Below are positions 1-13,693 of a DNA stretch of 64,000 bases, one piece after another (position 1 is the first letter of the stretch; each line of letters starts with the position of its first letter). The stretch is from Physcomitrium patens (taxonomy: Eukaryota; Streptophyta; Bryopsida; Funariales; Funariaceae): assembly GCF_000002425.4 (NCBI RefSeq), contig NC_037260.1:14858872-14922871 (forward strand), written 5' to 3'. Below the pieces are notes generated by a model. That model worked only from the letters and a program-made list of their open reading frames with translations. It made no database searches and was not told where the DNA came from. A program made the translations under genes and the position numbers.

Positions 1-640
1 TTTTCATGCTAATGGTATGCACTTAACTTGTAACTAAAGACACCTATAAAAGCACTAATACATTTATACATATGCATTTCAAATCTATAAAGAGTTTAAA
101 TTGATTTTAAATCATCGCATGTTACTCTCAACCTATGTCAAATGAATGTTACTTAGTAAATATCTCACAACTTAGATGAAATTTCATAAATAACAAAATA
201 TTGTATTTAATTTTATTTTTGTGGATGTTTTTATGATTCATTTATATTTGTGGTTTAAAAAAATGTTTTATGAATATTAATGATGATGTTTTTTCAAACT
301 AAAAATTAAAAAGACTAATAAAAATTGATAATAAAACTTTGTCTTCATAATTTAAAGAAGAATTATAATGAATAAATATAGAATCATCATTATTCTTGTT
401 TGTTTTTATATTGGTTTTTGCACACTTTTTGGATTTCAAATTTTATTTGATACCTTGTAACAAATTTTAAGAGGTAATTTATGCTAAAATATTTGATTGT
501 ATTTTTGTTTCCAACAATCACATAGAAAAGAAAAATATATACATTTTTATTGAATTCATTATTTATTGTGGTTTATTTGACACTGTTTTAAAATTTTCTG
601 AATATCTTCTATTGCATGAAAAATATATGTCATAATATTA

Positions 641-686
<46 letters not shown>
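641..686. repeat. (AT)n(GT)n compound microsatellite
   Basis: About ten AT units run directly into about thirteen GT units. It is a simple sequence repeat with no coding potential. Confidence 0.95.
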
Positions 687-690
<4 letters not shown>

Positions 691-811
691 ATGGTGTGGT
701 TAATTTGCACCATACTAAAAAATAATTATTACAACTAATCATATTGATAAATACCATAATAAAGATTATTATTTATAAGATCGAGTTTAGAACAAAATCC
801 TATCCATATGT

Positions 812-812
812 G

Positions 813-857
<45 letters not shown>
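812..857. repeat. (TA)n(GA)n compound microsatellite
   Basis: A TA tract is followed by about thirteen GA units and ends exactly where the small inverted-repeat element begins. A second TA tract lies just beyond the other end of that element. Confidence 0.95.
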
Positions 858-858
<1 letters not shown>

Positions 859-1041
859 TGCTAAAACCACACCTCCCAAACCATATGATGATTAATTTTG
901 GGGGGATAGGGAATGAGAGACAAAGTTAGGGAACAAGGCACAAGGATTGAAAACAGAGGCCGGAGGGCATGGAACAAGGAACAAAAGATGGGGATGGATG
1001 GAATTGATCATGAGATGGTAATGTGGGGTGTGGCTTTAACA
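859..1041. mobile_element. MITE-like element set between TA-rich microsatellites
   Basis: A 183-bp purine-rich block is bounded by imperfect terminal inverted repeats. TGCTAAAACCACACC at 859-873 matches the reverse complement of 1027-1041 at 13 of 15 positions. Microsatellites flank both sides (812-857 and about 1050-1102). There is no coding capacity. Its interior and right end resemble the stretch around 44333-44490. Placement inside TA repeats recalls the Micron type of MITE known from rice. That family assignment is inference. Confidence 0.5.
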
Positions 1042-1049
1042 ACTCCCTC

Positions 1050-1071
1050 CATCTATCTATCTATATATACA

Positions 1072-1102
<31 letters not shown>
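1050..1102. repeat. (ATCT)n and (TA)n microsatellite
   Basis: Four ATCT units pass into a TA tract of about thirteen units. It flanks the right end of the inverted-repeat element. Confidence 0.9.
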
Positions 1103-2178
1103 CTGACTAGCAAGTCAGATTTTTGATTTGAAACTTTACACAAGGAACAGAGTTACACTCTTCCCTTACCAATTTTAATACACATTTGCCACATTGTCTT
1201 GAGATAAATGTGCCTTTACCTGGGGTTTATAACTCTCAAACTTGTGCAAACCCTAGATTTGGATGACCCCCCCCCACCAGGCAAGTTCCGGGTGGAATGG
1301 TCATGGAACCCCACCAAGCAGCGGAGGGGATTCCGGGTGGAATGGTCGCTGAACCAACCTTGGGGGGATCGCTTCTGCGACGGGGCTCGGCATTCGTCGC
1401 AGTGATGAGGGTGAGCAATGGCGAGAGAGCGATGAGCGAGATCTCAGATTGCTAATTGGGCGAGCGAAATGCGAGATTAGGGTGGCGAGGTGGACAGATC
1501 CCCCGGAAACCCCGCAGATTTTGCAGCAGTGGCGGTGATGATTCAACCAATTCGCACGCTCTGATCAAAAGCTGCCCGTCCATCACCAGAGCCCTAATAA
1601 ATTCCAGATCGTAGAATTTCCGTAATTACCTCCCACTCTAGTTAAGTTCGATTGATCACTACTGCTTCCTTTTCATCGGATTAGCGTTGCCCAATATTAA
1701 GCTCCCCACGTTAATCGCTAGCAGCCCCTCTGAGAACCCCAATTGTGGCCGATTCGCTCACTGCTCGTCTCATTGCATGCCCACTGCGCTGCCACCTTCC
1801 GGTGCACTGTTTGCAGACCATTCCCCCATAGCTCTCCCATTGCGCAGTACTCCATTCCGTGCTGTTTTTCGATCGCAATCAGCTTAATTCAGTTTGCATC
1901 TATTTCGTGATGTCGCCTGGGGTTCGTCTGGATTCATGCGGTGGTGAATCCGCTGCACACAATGGGAGAGAATCGTGAGCAAATCGTGATGACGTTACTC
2001 GTTTCGGTGGGTGAGTATGCCTCCGTGGACGTTGTGATGTCTATTTGAATCGGAGTTTGATCGCTTGTGATCTGTATTGAGTGTAGATGTTCTGTGCACA
2101 CAATCTCCGAGGATATTCTGCGCGCTGCGTCCTGCGTGTGAGGAACAGCATGCTTGTTGAAGTGGTGTCCGGCTGGGA

Positions 2179-2210
<32 letters not shown>

Positions 2211-4368
2211 GACGATTCAGTAACACGTCGCTTGTGTATTTCCTTGCCGCAAGCTAAGCAAGAATGCTATCCACAGCAGTCAGAACAAGTAATGAGGTTG
2301 TAAAAAAGTATGATTAGAATAGGTTAAATGTCACACAGTCAATGCAAACGTAGAAAAAAAAAATGTAAAGGAAAATGGAAGCATGGTGAAACCCATCGTC
2401 ATTATACTCGACTACTATGTTCTTCTTTGCTAACTTTCAATCAATTTGTGCTTGAAATTACTGTAATCGAATGGACTTTCACCCACTGTAAATCATCAAT
2501 TACATCTTGAAGGTAAATAAATACCTTCACCGGTTAGAAATTCAGCATCTACTATACGAAGATGTGACTCTTGCATTCATGTAAACATAGATGAAAGATT
2601 TTGCGCCCTTCATTGAGCCTTCGAAGCTAAAATGTGCCTGATTGTGCATCACATAGCAGTACTGAAAAATAGGGTCTATAGTGTTCAATATTTGTGCGTC
2701 ATCTTTTCGTACACTTCCAGAGAACCTGCAAGCGACACTTATAAACCAGGGTCTCGGCCCTCGGTTTAAACATGATGGCTTCAACTTTGTTGGTTTGTTC
2801 ACTTAAAATAAAATTCACAGTAACTTTCCAGTTTTAGTGGTGATGATGCGGACGTCTGCAAGATTGCATGTTGCAAATTATTTGTAGGGGGAGGGAAGAG
2901 GGTGGAATGCTGATACAGACAGACACTAATTTCAAGTGAACATATGGGGCTGCCTAGTTACAACGCTAGGGTAGTGATGTGCAATACAACTACATTGACA
3001 TGGAACAATTCAATCGCAACTAACTAACTCCAATAACCTAGGGTATTTGTAACAGTTTAAAATGATTGATCTCGACTTTTATCGGGCCCTACTGATAAGT
3101 CCACTCTCGTACCTGAAGGACAGTTTGGCAAGAACCAATGTACACCAAGAACAAACCAAAACTGTATGTATATGTAGCTGGTCATTGTCAAAGAAAATCC
3201 CAGCCATCGCTCCAGAACAACAGCGTGCACAATCATGGAATCCTTGAAAAAAGTAGATCTACAGGTAATGCACAAACTCAGCTCGTGGTCTCAGACAGCC
3301 ATAAAATCCTCCAAAAATGTTCCAGAAATTCACAGCTCCATCCAGATCAAACGCGATTCGACAGGAGTTACTGGATAATGGTGGGGCTACACCTTGCAGA
3401 ACTTAGATACTCAATCGGATGAAGGTTAGTAACTTTATCTCCAAAAAGTTCGGTGATTGTAAAACAGTCTGTAAGCATGGATTGCCAGCTAGGATTACAT
3501 GTCACCAGGATCAATCAGCACTTGAGCTATTGTCGACCAGAAGGGAATTTGTCTGTAATCCAGGCAGTTACTCCGTAAAGTTAATTACCGAGGGGAGGGG
3601 TTGACGAGCCATGTTGCATTGGAGCGGAACTTTTGAAAGAGAGGCATGGGAGGGTGGGCCAGAGCCACAACACCTTGAGGCGTTGCAGTATCTTGTATGT
3701 TGTGGAGTCGCAGCCCTATAGGCCATCCCAGCCAGCCAGCCTGCCCCCAATCTTCGCCCTTGCCTATCCCTCCGTCTTCGCCATCTCTCCGCCAGGCTCA
3801 CGTTCGCTCACGATCTTGCTTTCCAGTACCCTCTCGTGTGTCCGGCCCCGCTTGTTTCAGTGATACCGAAGCCCACCTCCGTGTGTTAGTTCTAGATGTT
3901 GCTGGGAGGATTGTGTGAGTACGTCTAGTGGGCGACATGAGTCGTCCGCTACAGCGGTGATCATAACAACATGGGGCGGGTGGAGCTTCAATCAGTGATT
4001 TGGTGGATTTGGGTGAATTTCGCTAGCGAGGGGTTGTAAGAGTGGAGATCTATCTACATCGCGCGATGGCGATACGGAGGTCGGCGCTCGCACGAGTGCC
4101 TAAGTTGGCTAGATCAGGGTAACTTGGGATTTGTACACCAGGTGCAGGCGGTTTAGTCCAGGTTCCGGGGAACGGCGAATTAGTGTGGTTGTGGATTCCG
4201 GCAGGTGGAGCCTTACGATGAGTGTTGCTACCATATTGCATGCTTGTGGGAGAATGATACTATCTTAGTCTGTATCTAGCTGGAGGCGGAGGTAGGGGTT
4301 TTGAGGACTGCTGATTCATACGGTGTCGGGGTCGAGGAGGATTTTAGCTCGATTAGATCGTCTTCGAG
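1103..4368. other. Intergenic region and probable LBD leader/promoter
   Basis: Less AT-rich than the first kilobase. Short open frames occur, but none carries a recognisable domain or a supported splice structure. The GC-richer stretch from about 3600 to 4368 directly precedes the LBD start codon and is probably its promoter and 5' leader. A TA microsatellite lies at 2179-2206. Confidence 0.4.
2179..2206. repeat. (AT)n microsatellite
   Basis: An uninterrupted tract of fourteen AT dinucleotides. Confidence 0.95.
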
Positions 4369-6426
4369 ATGACAGGATCAGGTAGCACGAACACTGCATG
4401 TGCCGCCTGCAAGTATCAGCGTAGAAAGTGCACTTCCGACTGCCCTTTGTCACCCTACTTCCCACCCGACCAGCCCAAACGATTTCAGAACGTGCACAAG
4501 CTTTTTGGCGTCTCCAACATACTCCGCATCCTCAAGCACGTCGACCCTAGCAAACGTGAGGATACCGTGAAATCGATCGCATATGAAGCTGACACCAGAG
4601 AAAAAGATCCCGTGCACGGATGCTTGGGTGTCATCACCATTCTGCAAAACCAAGTTTCTAAGCTCAAGGACGAGCTTGCTGTGGTCAGAGAACAGCTCTA
4701 CTTGCTCCAGCAGCAACATAATTTCAACCAGCAGGTATGATAACCACTCATCTCAAGCCGGCTGAAACGCAACGCTTGTTGAAATCCACCTCGTAATGTC
4801 TTTGGAAGCTGACGATTGCGAGGCGATGTTCTTGACGCAGGCGCAGGTGCAACAAATCGTGGGTTCCTTGGGAGGGAACACAAGCGTGGTGAACGTGAGT
4901 TCCGGGCAAGAGACCAATGTTCTAATACAGCAACTTCAGGAGTACAATGGCATGAACCACCTCAGTTCAGACTTTGCTAAGAGTAATCTTCTTTCCATAT
5001 CGTGTTTCGAGTCGGATCAGTACTTGAGAAACGACAAGTATGATATCAAATCAGCGTCTTCCTCGAGGTTTGATGTGGGCAGGTACATAAACTTCTCTTT
5101 CATCGCCCAGTATTTATCGATTTTTTTCTGACGCTGAGCAGGTTTGCCAAAATTTTGACACAATGAAGCATCATGGGACTCTTCAACGACGATTTCGATT
5201 TTGTTTCCAAGGGATGCTTTCACCTTTTACGTTGTCCCTGCTTACAATTTAGACTCAGTGCATTGATGAGCTCTCACACCACATCTCCTTCTCAAAGAAT
5301 GGTAGGCGTGAGTAGGGATGTATTGCCCTCTTCTCTGACGCAGGTTTCTCTACTAAGATTATGATGAACGCATGACTTACCCTACGTCCTGTGTTCAACC
5401 CATCCCGATTGGATTAGATACGCTTATATGGCATTAGCCTTATTAACTCTTCGTCAGTCAAGGCTTAAACATGCTAGATACAGCGAATGCACGCATTCTC
5501 ACCGTCGAGCCTGCTTCTGAGATATTTTCTTGGACAATTTTGTACAGTTTCGAACGCACGAGTTAAATGTTTTGGCAGACTCTATAATCCGCTTTCGAAG
5601 TCCTTCATTCAGATTCTCTCTGATTGCCTTGAATAGGACCGCCGTAATCTGACACTATCAACCTTATCTATGCAGTGTGAGATTAACATCACAAGTGCGA
5701 AGGGTTAGGCATACCTAACCTCGGTAGGGCTAATCCAATTCTCTGAATCCCTACATGACGCCAAGGTCACCCTGAACCCTGACTGTCGGAAACGAAACCT
5801 TGCAGGAAATTCTCGCAGACGTGTTCGGTGTACGCATTTAAAGTATACGTGTCGGATAGAAATGTGAACACTCGAGCAGATGGTAAGTAGACGAGAGACT
5901 AACTTAATCAGAAATACTGACAGTAATCTTACGTGCCTTTGTACAGAGACGAGTCTAAGTGACCACTCTGACTTACATTTGTTCAGGGTCACCCAGGTTG
6001 CATCAATGAACTCAAAGCACCTCTCTCACAGCAGTGGTCCACTTGGGGGCTTCAAACAGGTACATCAGCGGGGATTCTCCAGTGCAGCAGTCCGTGCTAC
6101 TGGGATCTGGTGGGCCAGTGAAGGAATCTCCGGTGCATCAGTCCGAACCACCCCGTGGTGCTAACGTTTTCAACGGTTATGGCATGGCCGACCCAGGTAG
6201 CACGTTCACAGACACTTCTGGCGATCATAGAATTTTGCAAGACGTTGACCATGCATTCGCCACCCCAGACCCCTACGCAATGGCGATTCGAAGGAGGGGA
6301 AGCGGACTTCTGAATCTGACGATTGCTTCCGACGCCGAGCTGCGGAGAGCTACTGGTGGGCATCATGGAGTTCCCGAGCACGAGCTGAAGAGCGCTGGAG
6401 TTTACCTCACGTTGACCAACAATTGA
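4369..6426 (+). CDS. LOB-domain (LBD/ASL) transcription factor, 3' exons uncertain
   Basis: Plant-specific DNA-binding regulator of the LATERAL ORGAN BOUNDARIES family. Exon 1 (4369-4734) encodes the whole LOB domain. The zinc-binding C-block has Cys11, Cys14, Cys21 and Cys25 (CX2CX6CX3C). A GAS block follows, with VHKLFGVSN and the conserved DP and G. A class I-type leucine heptad LX6LX3LX6L comes last. CAG|gtatga, 106 bp, ttgacgcag joins exon 2 (4841-5082) in phase 0. That exon gives a Gln/Ser-rich tail ending at AG|gtacat. Beyond this the model is unsettled. A good acceptor at 5986 opens a frame in the right phase. A separate 130-residue open frame (6034-6426) is probably coding but cannot be joined with confidence. 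The domain call is secure and the C-terminus is not. Confidence 0.82.
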
Positions 6427-9301
6427 TACGCATGCCATTATCTTCCAGGCTCTCAAGCGGAGCTCTTCGACTTCGTCTCATTCTGTAGACATTCAACAAT
6501 TCTTATCACCAAGATTTTCCAAAAACCTTTGTCAGATGTATCTCATGGTTTAGTTCAGCATGTTGGGAGTCATCGGCCGGCGGCTGTAGTTTACAGAAAT
6601 ACACTGTAATACAACGGCATCTCTAGACTGCCAGGTTCTGTCACAATGGCGCTTCTTTGGAGCCTAACTTTTGCTTTATGGACCTCAACGACAAAAGTAG
6701 TCATGAACTTCTCTGAAAGACTTGATGGATGCTAAGCTGGGACATGTGAAGGTTTCAGGTGTTTGGTGCTGATCTGGCTGACCTTGGTCTGCCAATAGAT
6801 GAACTGATACTAGATCGTTTACAAGCAGTTGGATTATGAGAACTTAGTGCAGGTTTCGTAGTAATCCAGGTGTGAGTGCTTGGGTAGTGAACCCTCGCAA
6901 CTGGAAGCATAGATTGAATCCGCGTTTCAAATCTGAGGTTTTCGAACAAGATTTCAGTTTAAGCAGGGATGAAGTCAAGGTCCCTTTATAGAAGCCTACC
7001 TATTTTAGAGCCGCTCTAGATATAGGCAGACGGACCATCTAGTGCTGATCGATCTGTAGGGCTCTAAGGCTTGGTAGGCTGTATTCTTTTGTGTACAGTT
7101 CCTGCCGAAGGAACCGCGCCAGCTTCTACACTTCCCCTTTTTTTTCTTCTTTTTTTATTGTATCATAGATACAAGTTTGTGGCTATTTCTTGATGGACTC
7201 AATTTGAGATCCAGAAATTTTTATTTTAGACAGAGTTTCGTTCATCTCTTCTCCCATTCGCTTTCAGATGTTGTAGTTTGCAAAGTTGAGATGTTTTTCT
7301 TATCACTTATTCGGTATTGTCTAACTCGGTAATGGGTGAATGTCTATAAGATGTGGGATAACACATTCTTTCTCTTATTATTAACATTCTGAACTTCTGC
7401 TGTTATGTGCCTTTTTCTTGTCATGGATTGAGTTAAACAATGTGCATATTTAGTGGTACAACAGCAGGTCACACACCGGCATATTAGAGAGGCCAGATGT
7501 GATCTTTGTCTAGGTAGCTCATAACAATCACCAACCTCTTTTTATGCAAAACAGAGCCTGCACTATCTTCATGATAATTGAGAGAACGTAGCATACGGAA
7601 TGAGTATCGATGACCTAGTAATCAATGATCATCAAGAACCGTTCATGACATTTCCGAGTTGCATGTACATGTATAAGTACTCAAATGGCCGTATTCGTTG
7701 CTTAACGAATTTTCCCAGTCTCACAATTGTGTCTCGACTCCACTAGCGAGAACCTACAAATTATGATTTGTCTAGATTGTTTCAGGTGTGCACCAACATA
7801 CTTTAGTCCCAAAATCCCTCAACAATCCTAAATTAACCGAATCTGGTTCCGATGAATCGAAAGACCTTCCGTCTACCTGGAGAACAGCAACAGTTTCAAC
7901 ACACCTTGATGCAGAATACCTTTGAAGTCATTCACCTGTGAGAACTATATTCTTAAGTTGGTGCGCGAAGATCCGTCCAAGAAGTCGAAACGAGGATGTT
8001 TTGGTGGACCGCAACATATTCTGCAAGCACCATAGTTACAGAATAATTTCCTGGAAATATCCAGTAGAATATCAGCTCGTCATTGATCATTAATATCGAC
8101 CAAGATATGAGACTTGTGTGATTGTTCACAGACAGTTGAGCATTCAGACTAGGCTCAGTAGTGACATCTTATCAATCTACTCACAGTCCATCTGCAAGTC
8201 TTCCTGCTTCCACCTTCTGAAAGCTCTCTACACGCATACAAAACTTCCACGCTCTATTACTAGCATTATGTGAGGATATAGTTACTCTCAGACGCCCACG
8301 GCCATGTGTTCAAGTGCTAGTCAGAGATCAGTTGTTAAATATGGCAGTGGAGATAGTGCATCAACTAACGACCTGTTTCACTTGAATGAGGATTATAAAA
8401 TAGCACATTGGAGGACATTAAGGATTGACATGCTCAGCCGGAGCACACGGTTAAACGAGGTTTTAAACAGATCAATGGCACTTGTAAAGCGATAAAAGGA
8501 TTGCGACTTCCTGCAGAGATGGTCTCCGAGGATCATGTTTCCTAAGATGCAAGAGTAAGAGTATAGAATGCTGTCCAGCCAAGGAATTCGACTAGGTGGG
8601 TGATTCGTTTGACGTGACCAAGGACATGTCAAATTAAGAACAATGTTTCAGCAACTCCCGGAGCTGGAATTTAGAGCGAGATGCTCGCAACAGCTGTAGA
8701 TCCGCCACAGAACCCGTGGCACCAGTGCGCATTCTCCGAGATATCACCTGCGGACCTCGCTGTTTACAGTCGCATTGGAGCTTAAGGCAGCGACCTTGAT
8801 GACATTTAGCGTCAAGCCTATCTGGATTTCGCTAAGGTATGATATTGGGTGAAGGTAGCCCTGTTCACTGCGACGACTGTCGTCCTCAAAGTTGCACTCT
8901 AGCATTATCACCGCCAGTTGCAGCAACCGGTTGTCTCCAGGGAATTCCTCGAAGTGTTTTTCACAACGGCGATATGGCTCGGTGAATTAGGTTGGTCATA
9001 TGTCCTTGGGGTAGGCGCTTCCATGAATGGCGTCGGCCATTCGACTTGGAACGTCACCCTCTGCAATCAGCAGATTATTGATTGGATGTTTAGTGCTAGC
9101 CAATACCTTATCTGGTAGCCTATACAATCTAACTACAAAGCTTTAAGTTCCTGTCACTCAAATATATACCTAGTTCGTTTCTGACGAGTTTGAGTCCCAC
9201 TTGACCGACCTCGTCGCATTGTATATCCTAGCCATATGCAACACATTTTAGGCCCCTGTCTGGCTCTACGAATTAATTGCTTGTATTGTATCATGGGTTT
9301 C
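6427..9301. other. Intergenic, no gene recognised
   Basis: The first few hundred bases probably include the LBD 3' UTR. Small open frames near 8304-9118 show no known motif and no matching splice sites. The base composition is mixed. Nothing else is supported. Confidence 0.4.
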
Positions 9302-9456
9302 TGTTACAAAAGTGGTATTCATTCCATGTTGCAAACATGAATGCGCCAGAACAAGGGGAGAGCGGAATTATATGGAACTTATATGCTGGACAAGTCTTAG
9401 CTCTAGGTTCAAATTTTACTTTACAACTGTTTTAGTTTTGCTTCTAATATTCAACA
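9302..9456 (-). repeat. 3' LTR of the copia element
   Basis: Read on minus it starts TGTTGAATATTAG and ends TTTTGTAACA. The outer end shares the run TGTTACAAAAGTG (plus strand) with the other LTR. Alignment of the two needs several small gaps. Confidence 0.8.
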
Positions 9457-9589
9457 CTCCTAGTTAAGAAGTGAGATTAAGTTCTCTATTAAAACAAGGC
9501 TTAATATATCTCTAAAAATTATAAACTTATCTTTAGAAAGAGGTTTTGTGAGAATATTTGTAGTCATTTGCTTTGTGGATTAATACTTC

Positions 9590-9960
9590 AACTTAATCTA
9601 TCATTTTTTTACACATTTCTTCATGAAGTGATGTTTTGTATTTGAATGCTTTGTGCAACTATGGTATCTTGAATTGTTAGCAATAGCAATAACTTTTTGG
9701 TTATCTTCATAAATAATGATCTTCTTTGATTTAGAAATGTCATAATTCTTAAGTACTTAACAAAGCCACAAAGTCTTTCTTGCTACAACAACCAAAGTTG
9801 CATACTTTGCCTTTGTTGACAAAACAAAAACTAGTGATTGTTTCTTACTTGATCAAGTAATAATTACACCACCTAATATAAATGCATAATCGTCGATAAA
9901 ATGACACATCTTTACATAACCTATTCTATTTGCATCACTATAGCCCATGAGTTGCTAACT
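9590..9960 (-). pseudogene. Copia RNase H remnant
   Basis: Translated on minus, this stretch gives GYSDAN, then STKAKYATLVVVARKTLWL, then EDNQKVIAIANN, then TKHHFMKK. These match in order the RNase H signature of copia polyproteins (YSDADWAG, STEAEYMA, DNQSAI, KHI..RYHF). Stop codons interrupt it, including one just after GGVIIT and one after LWLC. It is a decayed, non-coding copy. Confidence 0.85.
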
Positions 9961-12900
9961 TGCTTCTTTGCCTCCATATGTAATACCAAAGCTTTATTTC
10001 TTGCAAGTAACAAAATATTTATTTGATTCTTTGCAAATATGAAACACATATATGTGCCATATATTGAGCAAATTATCAACAAATAAATGCACTATTATAC
10101 CTTATAAAATTTCTAATGTACAATAATAAACCTATAGTTATGTGATAAAGTTTTATATCTTCTGTATGTTTTATATCCATCAATATACATTATATAAAAA
10201 CAAGGTTCACAATAAAGATTTAATAAAGTTCCATCTAAATTCTAGTTTTATTTGCACTAAGATTGCTTCAAGCTATACAAGGTCTTTAGGAACTGCAACA
10301 TCTTGCTTTAATATTTGCATGGAATTTTAATTCATTTAAAAATCTTCATATAAATATCCTTCTCTTTGAAGTTATTATTTAAAAAAGCTAAAAAAATATC
10401 AAGTTGCAATATATTCCAATCAAAGATAATAGCAATTATAATAAACATGCAAATTCTTACAAGATAAGCAATTGGTGCAAAAGTCTCTTAGTAATCAAGA
10501 TCTTTGATTTAATTAAAATTCTTTCCAAATAATTGTGTTTTGAAATGCTTAATACAATCATTGCTAAGAAGCATCTTCTTAAAAATTTATTTTGAATCTA
10601 TAAACTTCTTGCCATTTAGTAAAAATAAAAATATTTATATACCATGATCTTTTAAAAAATTAAATCCTTCATTCATGGCATGACTCTACTTTTTGCAAAG
10701 AAGTGGATCATGGCTTATTCAAAAGTATTTCATTTTGCATGTTTGTTCACATAAATAACATCTATTGTTTAAACTAACAAACTATAATCTCCACAAATAT
10801 TTTTTTTTGTTATTTTCTCAATGCATACAATGTAACTTATTACTACTTGTAATATTTTTTAGATCAATTCAACTTATATAACAACGTCTTGGTTGTAGAG
10901 CTTGAATGGTTGCCTCTACTTTTGATTGATGGAATGCCACTATTTTTATTGGTATAGATTTTTTTTTTCTAATAACTTTAATTCTACCAAATCTATCATG
11001 TATATATGATCTGAAGGCTTAAAGTTTAGATGTTTTTAATCTACTTAGATATTGAAGAGCAAGAAACCAAGTTTGTTTCTATGATTTCTATTTTTTCTAT
11101 TCTTTTCTTTGAAGAATTGGTGGCTTATCAAGCAACTCATCTTTAATATTAAGAAAAATTATATCTTAAATAAAAATAATCTTCTTTTCTTCAATTAGAA
11201 AAACTCATATTCTTTTGCGACATCTAAAGATTCAAAAAAAATATCCTTCTTTGCATTTGTATTAAGCTTGTGATACTTTATTTTGGTATATGATATCAAG
11301 TAAGATGATCAAAAAAATGAACATATCAAATAAAAGGTTTTTTCTATATAAAACTTCATGTGGTATCTTACTACCAAATCTTGTAAGTAAAAGGCAATTT
11401 ACAAGTCTAAGTTACAAACTTGGCAGCAAACAACGAATATTAATAATCCAACTTGACATTGTTTAATAGTGTTCATACTTCTTTAAAGTTAGTCTACATC
11501 ATACTCTTTGTCATATCAACATTCTTATGTACATACATAAGAGTAATCATGTGCCAAATACCTTCAAGATTGAAATGTAAACTAAGCTTATAATTCATAA
11601 ACTTATTGCCTTAATTAATGAAAAAAAAAATCATCTTTCTTTTGATTTTATTTTTTGCCTTTGCCTTTGCCTTTGCTTTCCAAGTCTTATAAATAATATA
11701 TATGGTCTCTAATCTTAAAAAATGTAAGTTTAAAATAACCAAATTATTTATCAATCTACATAACTAATTATTTGGTGCCATCAAAATTAGTTGTATCAAA
11801 ATAACTAAGATTAAACACTACTACATCTAAAATACTATTAGCATGCTTATACTTATGTGAAAAAGACTTGTGATGGATCTAACCAATAATGTACAATTCA
11901 CATATGGATATCTTATTCTTCTTACCTTTGATCTTTAATCTTTTAATACTACTTATTTGCTCTACTTCTCATATTGTATGCATTAAAGCATGTGCTAATA
12001 CTTAATGTCATTTAATGAATGTACAATCCAAAATAGATGAACTATTAATTATAGTAACTTCTTCAATTTTACAAGGCATAAGATAAGCTTTACTATTGAG
12101 CATACTTCCGATGAGTGAATCTTTTGAAAGAAGAATTTAATCAATTTTATTGTCATCCAATATAAATTTGTATAAGATTAAATCTAACAAGAATGTATTA
12201 TGTATTTTAAAAATCTAATATACATCCTTTATGACCACATCAATATTTTATTTTTTTTAGGATTCAAAATTATAAGATATATCTTATTTGAACCTCATGA
12301 TTTGATGAGGCTACCATTGTATCTTTGAAATTGGATGGTTATATTTTTATTGAAGTTGGGAAGCTTACTTCTATCTCTTTGGATGTATACATCCATTGTG
12401 CTATTAATACAAATGTAATGACATGATTAAGACAACAATACAATTGTTGCTTATAATTCATATGATATCTTTTGGACTGAGAAAAAAATAACAATATTAA
12501 TACTTATTATACAACCAATATTTGTTCTAGGATACACTCCATCACCTTATTAATATCATTTTTGTCTACAAGTCCTACAATTGCTTCTGGACTTATCAAT
12601 CTTACGCTTTTTTTTCTATTATAGATGGTACTTCATCTAAGATTGCTTCCTTCTTATATGCACTATTAAGACAAAAAATAGAAAATTAGTTTTTTTCTTT
12701 TTTTTTTTCTTTGTATTTCTTCCTCAAAGAAAATAGATTAGACCATTTCATCTTTAATCTCTTCTTCTTTTTTTTCAATATAGTTGATTAAATAAGTGGA
12801 TCTCATGATTTTGACAATGTAATAAGGACAAAAAATGTCATATTTTTTTTGTCCATTTCACCACCAAACTTAATGTATTGATCACTAAGATTAAAGATTT

Positions 12901-13179
12901 TAATTGAAAAGCTATCCATGGATTTTTTATTAATCTACCAAAGATTGTGAAGATTCTTTATAAAAAATATTTTGATAATAACTTCTAAAGACTTGTTGGT
13001 TTTAGCCAAAATATCCCACATCTTCTTTATTGACTTATATTTGTATATGTGAATCAATTCCAAAGGCTTGGTATTGAAGGCAATTAATGTCAGTGCTTCC
13101 ACTTAGCTTAACTTGCATTTTGATTTCTTATGTGTATCTATAAGACATTATAATATCATGTCTACATGCCTATAGAGTT

Positions 13180-13276
13180 TACATATGTGCATCAATTACT
13201 TCATAACAAATGCCCATGTATTATAGTTCTTCTTATCCAATTGATCAATGCAATGGTTAGTTGAAGATGATGCCAT
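13180..13276 (-). pseudogene. Copia gag N-terminus remnant
   Basis: An ATG at 13276 on minus opens a frame with LDKKNYNTWAFVMK followed at once by a stop. This matches the conserved gag start of plant copia elements (LNGTNYGTWAFKM type). Its position just inside the primer-binding site supports the orientation. Confidence 0.7.
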
Positions 13277-13693
13277 TGCCAAGGCAACCAATGTAATAGC
13301 AACAAGCAGCAAGATTATTCAACAACAATAAATCTTCTAATAGCAATAGATGAACAATCAATAAATATTGTATAAATTAAAATAACAAAGAGTGGTGATA
13401 TCAAGCTTGATTGAAGCAAAAACAATACTTCTTCTAAATCATCACCAACAATAATCAACACCAATAGTAATAATTATTAATGTTGGCAATAGTAGAAAGA
13501 TTCAACAACACAACCAAGCTCTAGTAGCAACAAGATTGCAAGGCTTTAGCAATAGTAAGATAACAAAATTCTACAGCAACAATTTATCCGTGAAAATCTT
13601 TTATCCAAAAAAATCATCTTGTGTTTTCATCTATTACCACTAGTCATCTAGATACTTTTGTATGCAACCATTGTTCATCCAGAGCTCATATCA

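Larger units (their letters stand above)
1..858. other. AT-rich intergenic DNA
   Basis: Strongly AT-rich sequence with no open frame of note and no recognisable gene. Two compound microsatellites lie inside it and are listed separately. No evidence of transcription can be read from the sequence. Confidence 0.6.
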
